NCBI GenBank assembly: GCA_964355795.1
Contig: CAYHEQ010000042.1
Span: 1 to 7,174, forward strand
DNA: 7,174 nucleotides
Direction of reading: 5' to 3'
From: CAYHEQ01 sp964355795
GTDB taxonomy: Bacteria; Patescibacteriota; JACPGU01
This document shows, piece by piece, positions 1 to 4,148 of this stretch. The notes beneath the pieces were generated by a model. That model saw only the letters and a program-made list of their open reading frames with translations. It ran no database searches and was not told where the DNA came from. Each line of letters starts with the position of its first letter. Positions within the stretch are counted from its first letter, which is position 1. The position numbers were made by a program, and so were the translations under genes.

Positions 1-1
1 C

Positions 2-55
2 ACTAGTATGCGAACAGTTAACAAAGTTTTAAGAAAATTAGCATTAAAAACTTAA
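2..55 (+). CDS. 3' end of an upstream gene (partial, cut by window edge)
   Basis: A reading frame is open from the window edge and ends with TAA at 53-55. That stop shares its last A with the ATG of the following Fic gene (TAATG). One-base stop/start overlaps are typical of translationally coupled genes in one operon. Only about 17 residues are visible, ending in a basic stretch (RTVNKVLRKLALKT), so the product cannot be identified. In class I Fic systems the small antitoxin is encoded just upstream of the toxin and overlaps it. That makes an antitoxin one possibility, but this is inference. The frame could also be a chance opening, since it is so short. Confidence 0.3.
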   Translation, partial: TSMRTVNKVLRKLALKT

Positions 56-693
56 TGAAAAAGAAAATTGGCGAAACCAGTTACAAAGAAACAGCATTTG
101 GTATAATCCCACGGTCAAAATTAATTCCCTTAGAAATTGAAGGAATAAAAAGAGCGTGGGATTTTGTTATGGGGAAGTTTTCAAAAGGCAAGACTACAAT
201 CACTTCTGATTTTATTCAGAAGCTACACGAAATCGGTTTCAAATGGATATTCCCAGAATACGGCGGCAGGTTCCGCAAGATTGAAGTTGCTGTTTCCCGC
301 CATACTCCCCCAAAACCTTATCTTATCCCACAACTGATGGCTGATTTTTTAGAAGATTTGAAGGCCAGACTAAAACACCTGCCAAACATTGACGATAAAG
401 ACTTTATCGACAAACTCGTTTCATTGCTCGCATGGTCGCACCATAGATTCTTATGGATTCATCCATTTCAAGATTATAACGGCAGAATCGGAAGATTATT
501 AAACAATATTATTCTTATCAACCTAAACCTGCCACCAATTGAGTTAAAAGTAGAAACTACATTGGGAAGAAGGAAATATATCAAGGCGATGCAAAGCGCT
601 GATAACGGAAACTACAAGGAGCTAGAAAAGATAATCAGGAATGCATTTGAAGAATCAATCAAGGAAATTGGAAATAAAAATAGCCCCAAATAA
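55..693 (+). CDS. Fic/DOC-family protein (small, single-domain type)
   Basis: Fic enzymes usually transfer AMP, or another nucleotide or phosphate moiety, onto a hydroxyl side chain of a target protein. Residues 136-147 read HPFQDYNGRIGR, matching the Fic signature HPFx[D/E]GNGRxxR. The catalytic His136, Asn142, Arg144 and Arg147 are present, and Tyr141 replaces the usual Gly. The segment before it (GGRFRKIEVAV, about 70-80, then HTPP at 83-86) fits the flap that positions the target peptide. An N-terminal helix has IEG at 28-30, as in the inhibitory motif [S/T]xxxE[G/N], but the Ser/Thr position is Pro25. The length of 212 residues suits a compact Fic protein without an extra DNA-binding domain. 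The ATG at 55 is chosen because the motif helix lies only 25 residues inside it and it overlaps the preceding stop. No Shine-Dalgarno is visible, consistent with coupling. Target and exact chemistry are unknown; a toxin or effector role is inference. Confidence 0.88.
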   Translation: MKKKIGETSYKETAFGIIPRSKLIPLEIEGIKRAWDFVMGKFSKGKTTITSDFIQKLHEIGFKWIFPEYGGRFRKIEVAVSRHTPPKPYLIPQLMADFLEDLKARLKHLPNIDDKDFIDKLVSLLAWSHHRFLWIHPFQDYNGRIGRLLNNIILINLNLPPIELKVETTLGRRKYIKAMQSADNGNYKELEKIIRNAFEESIKEIGNKNSPK

Positions 694-722
694 ATTTTGC
701 TATCGCAAAATAAAAACTTTTT
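694..722 (+). terminator. Possible weak terminator hairpin after the first fic gene
   Basis: Directly after the stop codon, ATTTTGC (694-700) and GCAAAAT (705-711) form a perfect 7-bp stem with a four-base loop. A run of five T follows at 718-722, but only after a six-base A-rich spacer. The stem is AT-rich and the T run is displaced, so termination would be weak. It may instead be a 3'-end stabilising hairpin. Confidence 0.3.
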
Positions 723-743
723 GATTACATTCCGATAACACCG

Positions 744-811
744 AGTATCTGACTACGGTTTCTAACGAAACCTGCGTCCATATCCCGAGATTACTCGGGA
801 CATCAGATACT
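744..811 (+). other. Branched hairpin element (three-way-junction-like)
   Basis: An outer 9-bp stem, AGTATCTGA (744-752) with TCAGATACT (803-811), encloses two perfect hairpins with tetraloops: GGTTTC/GAAACC (757-762, 767-772, loop TAAC) and TCCCGAG/CTCGGGA (783-789, 794-800, loop ATTA). The three stems nest cleanly into one 68-base fold with a three-way junction. It sits in the 301-base gap between the two fic genes, where no reading frame of useful length is seen. It does not match a tRNA, because the loops and arm lengths are wrong. No U-run follows, so it is not an ordinary terminator. It could be a structured RNA, a processed mRNA spacer or the remnant of a mobile-element end. Confidence 0.4.
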
Positions 812-910
812 ATGAGACATTAGGCGACATGTATTTCTATTAAATTATTTTCTTGATTCGCTTTTAAATTCAGGGAGACAAAACAGGATTTTACATTATT
901 GTTAGGGGTA

Positions 911-951
911 TATTATAGTTTTCTCCGCTTCGCTCCGAAAACGCTATTATA
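911..951. repeat. Imperfect inverted repeat upstream of the second fic gene
   Basis: TATTATAG plus TTTTC (911-923) is mirrored by GAAAA, a two-base CG bulge, and CTATTATA (937-951). The loop at 924-936 reads TCCGCTTCGCTCC. The arms pair with one mismatch and one bulge. It lies 44 bases before the start of the second fic gene and could be an operator, a terminator-like hairpin or a REP-type repeat. The A/T-rich arms also offer -10-like hexamers, and TACAAT at 968-973 is a further candidate, but none has a convincing -35 partner. I therefore do not call a separate promoter for the second fic gene. Confidence 0.4.
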
Positions 952-994
952 AATAGATATTTTTTGATACAATGTAAGAAATAATTACAAAAAG

Positions 995-2077
995 ATGAGA
1001 GATAGTTACACGCCTAAAAATCTACCAATAACAGACTTGAAGTGGGAATCGTTCGTGCATTTGATAGGGAAAGCAAATGCAGAAATTACCAGATTTGACG
1101 GCCTATTGCAAACAATCCCAAATCCATCTGTTCTTTTGAGTCCCTTAACCACAAACGAAGCGGTTTTATCTTCGCGTATCGAAGGAACGCAAGCAACATT
1201 GAAAGAAGTATTGGAATTTGAAGCTAACCCGCAAAAAGAAACTAAGAAATACGAAGATATTCAAGAAGTCATTAATTATCGCGAAGCTCTGCAAAGCGCG
1301 ATTACCGAAATGGATAAATATTCACTTTCGAGTCGCGTCATCAGAAAAGCTCACGAAGTCTTACTACAAGGCGTAAGAGGCGAAAACAAGGATAGGGGTA
1401 ATTTTAGAAGACAACAGGTTTATATTGGAAAACCCGGCGCAACTATTGAACAAGCAACATATGTGCCGCCAACAGCGGAAAAAATAAATGACCTAATTTC
1501 TAATCTTGAAAAATATATTCATGACGACGATAAAGATGTTCTGGTTCAGCTTGCAATAGTACATGCTCAATTTGAAATGATCCATCCGTTCATGGACGGA
1601 AACGGAAGAGTCGGAAGAATGTTGCTTCCCCTATTTTTATATTTCAAGAAAACTATTACTTACCCATCATTCTATTTAAGTGAATACTTCGAATCACACA
1701 GGGATGAATATTATAGGGCGTTACTTGAAATCTCAAAAAATCAGAATTGGGACGGATGGGTTGCATTCTTTCTACAAGCAGTCATTGAGCAATCAAAAGA
1801 AAATATCACAAAAGCCAGAAAGATTATGGCTTTGTATGAACATAAGAAACAAAGAATCACTGAGCTAACCAAATCACAATTCGGTATTAAAATTCTTGAT
1901 GCGCTTTTTGTGATGCCTATTTTCCAAAGCCAAGATTTTATTAAGTTTTCAAAAATACCAAAAGCAAGTGCCTTTAGATATATAGGAATACTAGAGAAAA
2001 ACGGTGTTATTTCATCAAACAGAAAAAGAAAGAATAAACTGTATTTCTTTAATAAATTGCTAGATATAGTAAAATAA
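995..2077 (+). CDS. Fic-family protein with Fic_N region and C-terminal winged helix (class II, self-inhibited type)
   Basis: This is a predicted protein AMPylase or related nucleotide transferase of the common multidomain Fic type. An N-terminal helical region (about 1-90) carries SSRIEG at 59-64, the intact inhibitory motif [S/T]xxxE[G/N], in which Glu63 would block productive ATP binding. The Fic core follows, with a flap around RGNFRRQQVYIG (134-145) and the complete signature HPFMDGNGRVGR at 197-208 (catalytic His197, Asn203, Arg205, Arg208). The last 70 residues (about 293-358) look like a winged-helix domain with a basic tip (NRKRKNK). The 360-residue length fits SO_4266-like Fic proteins of roughly 370 residues. 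ATG 995 gives the expected N-terminus. No strong Shine-Dalgarno precedes it (only AAAAAG). It is separated from the first fic gene by 301 bases of hairpin-rich DNA, so it is probably transcribed separately. Its AT-rich composition matches its neighbour and differs from the minus-strand genes, suggesting acquired DNA. The protein target is unknown. Confidence 0.93.
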   Translation: MRDSYTPKNLPITDLKWESFVHLIGKANAEITRFDGLLQTIPNPSVLLSPLTTNEAVLSSRIEGTQATLKEVLEFEANPQKETKKYEDIQEVINYREALQSAITEMDKYSLSSRVIRKAHEVLLQGVRGENKDRGNFRRQQVYIGKPGATIEQATYVPPTAEKINDLISNLEKYIHDDDKDVLVQLAIVHAQFEMIHPFMDGNGRVGRMLLPLFLYFKKTITYPSFYLSEYFESHRDEYYRALLEISKNQNWDGWVAFFLQAVIEQSKENITKARKIMALYEHKKQRITELTKSQFGIKILDALFVMPIFQSQDFIKFSKIPKASAFRYIGILEKNGVISSNRKRKNKLYFFNKLLDIVK

Positions 2078-2105
2078 TCATACAAGATACGTTTGCTATC
2101 ATGCG

Positions 2106-2155
2106 TGAGACCATAAAAAGTCATAGTCTCATAAAACGTCTATTGTGAGACTATG
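2106..2155. promoter_or_regulatory. Operator-like triple half-site array (TGAGAC / GTCTCA / TGAGAC)
   Basis: TGAGAC at 2106-2111, its complement GTCTCA at 2126-2131 and TGAGAC at 2146-2151 start exactly 20 bp apart, about two helical turns. The last two are the core of a perfect 10-bp inverted repeat, CATAGTCTCA (2122-2131) and TGAGACTATG (2146-2155). The third half-site overlaps the -35 region of the promoter just downstream, the normal place for a repressor site. A hairpin in RNA is the alternative reading. No U-run follows, so it is not a terminator for the fic gene. Confidence 0.4.
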
Positions 2156-2172
2156 TTAAAAAATGGTATAAT
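2143..2172 (+). promoter_or_regulatory. Extended -10 promoter pointing right, with no obvious gene behind it
   Basis: TGG followed by TATAAT (2164-2172) is a perfect extended -10 box. TTGTGA (2143-2148) is a 4/6 match to the -35 consensus with an 18-bp spacer. Transcription would start near 2179. The DNA downstream (to 2422) holds only a 25-codon hydrophobic reading frame before the converging Mur-ligase gene, so the transcript may be a small RNA or encode a small peptide. Confidence 0.45.
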
Positions 2173-2236
2173 GCATGAGATTACATATCTTAGCCCATAA
2201 ACTTCGCAATCTATTTTTGTCAATGAAACTAAAGCT

Positions 2237-2314
2237 ATGACCATTGCCATTCAAATCTTAATATCAATCGCCTTCTATTTTGTCTTAACGTTATTAAGCA
2301 CAAACCTTGCCTGA
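2237..2314 (+). CDS. Possible small hydrophobic peptide (25 residues)
   Basis: An ATG at 2237 opens 25 codons ending in TGA at 2312-2314. The product (starts MTIAIQILISIAFYF, ends LLSTNLA) has no charged residue and would make one membrane-spanning helix. It lies about 58 bases after the predicted start point of the promoter at 2143-2172. No good ribosome site precedes it. A type I toxin-like peptide, a leader peptide or a chance frame are all possible; chance is quite likely at this length. The rest of the gap 2078-2422 shows only short inverted repeats (2311-2316 with 2334-2339, and 2371-2377 with 2395-2401). Confidence 0.18.
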   Translation: MTIAIQILISIAFYFVLTLLSTNLA

Positions 2315-2407
2315 CAATAGAAGCAAGAAGAGCTGTCAGTTATTATGCCGACCTAGATTCCCGTTGCATGATAGATGTAGAATTATAGTATAGCCATCTA
2401 TGAGCTT

Positions 2408-2424
2408 AAAGCCCGTGGGACTTT
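2408..2424 (-). terminator. Possible 3' hairpin of the Mur-ligase gene
   Basis: On the minus strand AAAGTCC and GGGCTTT form a 7-bp stem (one U-G pair) with a three-base loop, and the stem includes the last bases of the stop codon. The perfect pairing exists only when wobble on the minus-strand RNA is allowed, which points to that strand. There is no U-run beyond the stem's own UUU, so it is a weak terminator candidate. Confidence 0.25.
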
Positions 2425-3733
2425 ATTTCAGATACTTCAGCACCGTCTCGCGGTCGTTGAAGGGGATTATTTTGCCACCGATATTCATCCCGACTTCCGA
2501 GCCCTTGCCGGTAATGACCACCACATCGTTCTCGCCAGTAGCCATCAGTAGGGCCTTTTCGATCGCGTGTTCACGATTGATAATCACTTCGAAGTCCTTG
2601 CCCTCGACTTTGTCATTTTCCTTGAAACCTTCGGCAATGTCGCGCGCTATTTCATGCGGATCTTCACCGTAAGGATTTTCGTTAGCGATAATAGCGTAAT
2701 CTGCGTAACCCGCGACTATCTGCCCCATGGGGGCTCTTTTAGTTTGTCCACGCTCGCCACTAGCGCCGAAAACAGCGATGATTTTGCCATTATAAAGCGA
2801 ACGCAAAGCGCTATAAAGCAATCGCAAGGCATCGGGAGTAGTAGCGCAGTCAATGACGACATTATAGCCTTTTTTAGAAGGAATTCGCTCCATTCTCCCC
2901 GCTACGCCACCGAAACCTTCCAGCGCTTTGACGATACTTTCAATAGAAAAATTACTCAAACGACCGATGGTAGCCGCAGCCAAAAGATTGTGAACATTGG
3001 CCACTCCGAGGAGCATAGAATGGACGCGCGCGCGATCATTGCCCGCCTCCACAACGAAATCTATCCCTTCTCGACTTTGCGTAATCTCTTGGGCCAAAAT
3101 CGTTTCTTCAGCAAAAAGAGAGGCTGCGCCCTTGGTAGAAAAACCTATTTTTTGGTCGGCTGAAAATTTCAAAAAGCTGTCGGCATTCATATCATCCAGA
3201 TTGGCCACCAAAGTTTTCTTGGATAAACAGCTGGTAGGAAAAGCTATTTTTTTACGGGGAGATTGGCCAAGTCTGGCAAAAAGCTTCTGCTCTAATTTTA
3301 ATAAATAGGCTTTCTGCTCTGAAGATTGGTTAGCAAAAACTAGAATATCAAAGACTATACCTCGAGTCCGATGAAAGAAAATATCGGCAGAAGAAACAGC
3401 CAGAACGGCCACTTTGCAATCGCTTTTGACCATTTGCTTCAGTCTCTTATTGAGACCAAAAGCGCCTAATTTTTTATTCGTCGTCCATTCACGATTGCCG
3501 ATCTTGAAATTGGCTGAAGTGACGAGCCCCGACCTAATGCCCCCTACTTGCAACATCTGGTGGATAGCGTTGACCATGGAAGTTTTGCCAGAAGAACCCA
3601 AGACGCCAAGCACTACCAGATTTTTGGATGGATAGCGATACCAAACTGGCGCCACCAAAGAAGCTACCCAGCGCGAGAACATCAGGGCAAACTTTGGCAA
3701 AAAACCTCTCATCAAACTTTCATGGCCTTTCAT
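2423..3733 (-). CDS. Divergent MurE-like Mur ligase family protein, lacking the N-terminal UDP-sugar domain
   Basis: Mur ligases add amino acids to UDP-MurNAc in the cytoplasm using ATP. The order here is a short hydrophobic or amphipathic N-terminus (about 10-36), a central ATPase domain with P-loop GVLGSSGKTS (43-52), GRMERI (279-284), and a C-terminal domain with FGASGERGQTKR (322-333), ENPYGEDP (352-359) and GKGSE (409-413). These align with MurE landmarks GxTGTNGKTT, GRMExx, the glycine-rich GDRDxxKR region, DNPRxEDP and GKGHE. At 436 residues it lacks the roughly 90-residue first domain of ordinary MurE, a form I associate with Patescibacteria. Key positions differ: Asn to Ser48 in the P-loop, Glu to Ala112 before VSS, His to Thr298 in DYAHTPD, Arg to Tyr355 in DNPR, and His to Ser412 in GKGHE. 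Its substrate is therefore uncertain: it may be a real but lineage-specific MurE or a paralogue with a new role. The start at 3733 keeps the whole N-terminus; Met8 (3712) is an alternative with AAAG nearby. It follows the unusual leader at 3736-4006. Confidence 0.85.
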   Translation of the reverse strand: MKGHESLMRGFLPKFALMFSRWVASLVAPVWYRYPSKNLVVLGVLGSSGKTSMVNAIHQMLQVGGIRSGLVTSANFKIGNREWTTNKKLGAFGLNKRLKQMVKSDCKVAVLAVSSADIFFHRTRGIVFDILVFANQSSEQKAYLLKLEQKLFARLGQSPRKKIAFPTSCLSKKTLVANLDDMNADSFLKFSADQKIGFSTKGAASLFAEETILAQEITQSREGIDFVVEAGNDRARVHSMLLGVANVHNLLAAATIGRLSNFSIESIVKALEGFGGVAGRMERIPSKKGYNVVIDCATTPDALRLLYSALRSLYNGKIIAVFGASGERGQTKRAPMGQIVAGYADYAIIANENPYGEDPHEIARDIAEGFKENDKVEGKDFEVIINREHAIEKALLMATGENDVVVITGKGSEVGMNIGGKIIPFNDRETVLKYLK

Positions 3734-3735
3734 AT

Positions 3736-3748
3736 TTACATCTTAGCT
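3736..3748. repeat. 13-bp direct repeat, copy 1 (next to the Mur-ligase start)
   Basis: TTACATCTTAGCT on the plus strand, identical to 3994-4006. On the minus strand it reads AGCTAAGATGTAA and lies directly before the ATATG that starts the Mur-ligase gene, so this copy is part of the 5' leader. It is probably a target-site duplication or a duplicated leader. Confidence 0.75.
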
Positions 3749-3759
3749 GTTAGTTTTGC

Positions 3760-3777
3760 GAGCGTTGTTTATGCTTT
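3760..3777. repeat. Outer inverted repeat, left arm
   Basis: The arm reads GAGCGTTG-TTT-ATGCTTT. The reverse complement of 3969-3986 reads GAGCGTTG-CTG-ATGCTTT, giving 16 identities in 18. In the minus-strand transcript the two arms could pair over about 190 bases, closing the leader 27-44 bases before the Mur-ligase start codon. Confidence 0.65.
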
Positions 3778-3795
3778 AATCAATGTCTCTGACAA

Positions 3796-3833
3796 GAGGT
3801 TCGACCTTAAGAGAAGTCCCAAGGTCGAACCTC
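3796..3833. repeat. 13-bp perfect hairpin, copy A
   Basis: GAGGTTCGACCTT (3796-3808) and AAGGTCGAACCTC (3821-3833) are perfect complements around a 12-base loop containing GAGAAGT (3811-3817). It differs from copy B by one base in each arm, and the two changes compensate each other. No U-run follows on either strand, so an intrinsic terminator is unlikely. Confidence 0.85.
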
Positions 3834-3909
3834 GGATCAGGGAGAAGGTCTTTCGCCAGAAGGAAGAGTCATCCAGCCACTAAACTTCTTTCACTATGGT
3901 TTCTCGTCC

Positions 3910-3952
3910 GAGGTTTGACCTTAGCTTCAAAACTTCTCCAAGGTCAAACCTC
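3910..3952. repeat. 13-bp perfect hairpin, copy B (opposite orientation)
   Basis: GAGGTTTGACCTT (3910-3922) and AAGGTCAAACCTC (3940-3952) are perfect complements around a 17-base loop. Read on the minus strand, the loop contains the same GAGAAGT as copy A, and the arm is followed by the same GGA. This shows that copies A and B are homologous elements placed head-to-head, not two unrelated palindromes. Confidence 0.85.
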
Positions 3953-3968
3953 TTTACTCCTGTTGGCC

Positions 3969-3986
3969 AAAGCATCAGCAACGCTC
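3969..3986. repeat. Outer inverted repeat, right arm
   Basis: AAAGCAT-CAG-CAACGCTC, the partner of 3760-3777 with two mismatches in 18. Its distance to hairpin copy B (34 bases between block starts) nearly equals the distance from the left arm to copy A (36 bases). This supports a common origin for the two halves. Confidence 0.65.
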
Positions 3987-3993
3987 TGATTTC

Positions 3994-4006
3994 TTACATC
4001 TTAGCT
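3994..4006. repeat. 13-bp direct repeat, copy 2
   Basis: Identical to 3736-3748, 258 bp away and in the same orientation. Next to it on the minus strand is an A/T block (T-rich then A-rich, about 4006-4026) that could belong to the promoter of the Mur-ligase transcript. No clear -35/-10 pair is seen. Confidence 0.75.
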
Positions 4007-4062
4007 TTTTTAAAATAAAAAAACCAATACCCCCGCAGGATGTTTTGATTTTTGTGTTTCGT

Positions 4063-4112
4063 ACGCGAATTTTCGCAAATTAACTCAAATTACTCGAATT
4101 GAATTTGGTTGC
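4063..4112. repeat. Degenerate AATTCG/AATTTG short-repeat tract
   Basis: Read on the minus strand the tract contains AATTCAATTCGAGT, AATTTGAGTT, AATTTGCGAA and AATTCGCG in near-tandem order, units of about 9-10 bases with drift. It lies just after the membrane-protein gene, between it and the direct-repeat unit. The remaining bases of the 3734-4148 gap show no gene and no strong terminator for the membrane-protein gene. A similar ATTCG-rich tract precedes the VirB4 gene at 7125-7167, so this may be a genome-wide spacer style. Confidence 0.4.
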
Positions 4113-4148
4113 TTAATTTTTCGCGCACATTTTATGTCTTCAACGCCT

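Larger units (their letters stand above)
3736..4006. mobile_element. Candidate MITE-like element in the Mur-ligase leader (245 bp plus 13-bp flanking repeats)
   Basis: A 245-bp segment (3749-3993) is bracketed by perfect 13-bp direct repeats (3736-3748 and 3994-4006), as expected of a target-site duplication. Within it lie two related copies of a roughly 75-base sequence in opposite orientation (3760-3836 and 3907-3986). They share an outer 18-base block with 16 identities, a hairpin block and the bases CCTCGGA after the hairpin. No protein is encoded, so any movement would need a transposase supplied elsewhere. Caveats: the inverted blocks start 11 and 7 bases inside the direct repeats rather than at the very ends, and a duplicated, structured mRNA leader would look similar. 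Removing one direct repeat plus the insert would leave a compact, ordinary leader in front of the Mur-ligase ATG. Confidence 0.4.

Noticed and set aside
744..811. tRNA-like cloverleaf
   Set aside because: There are only two inner arms, both with four-base loops. It has no GTTCRA-type T loop, no anticodon loop of seven and no CCA end.
757..908. Integron attC-like site (TCTAAC ... GTTAGGGG)
   Set aside because: The core sites do not fit RYYYAAC/GTTRRRY properly, and the hairpins between them do not have the attC arrangement.
1741..2124. Minus-strand frame of 127 codons opposite the end of the second fic gene
   Set aside because: It is antisense to a well-supported Fic protein, and its composition follows from the opposite strand. 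No domain is recognisable.
811..2133. TATGAGAC shared between the two fic-flanking gaps
   Set aside because: One shared 8-mer (811-818 and the complement of 2126-2133) is expected by chance between two gaps of this size.
2140..2250. Minus-strand 36-codon hydrophobic frame
   Set aside because: It has no ribosome site and runs across the plus-strand promoter and half-site array. At this length a chance frame is the simplest explanation.
2371..2410. Minus-strand TATAAT with weak TTTAAG upstream, antisense to the end of the second fic gene
   Set aside because: The -35 match is only about half, and no product or sRNA structure is seen downstream, so it may simply be an AT-rich chance match.
3796..3952. 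Tandem intrinsic terminators
   Set aside because: Neither 13-bp hairpin is followed by a U-run on either strand, and the two copies have opposite orientation with a conserved loop.
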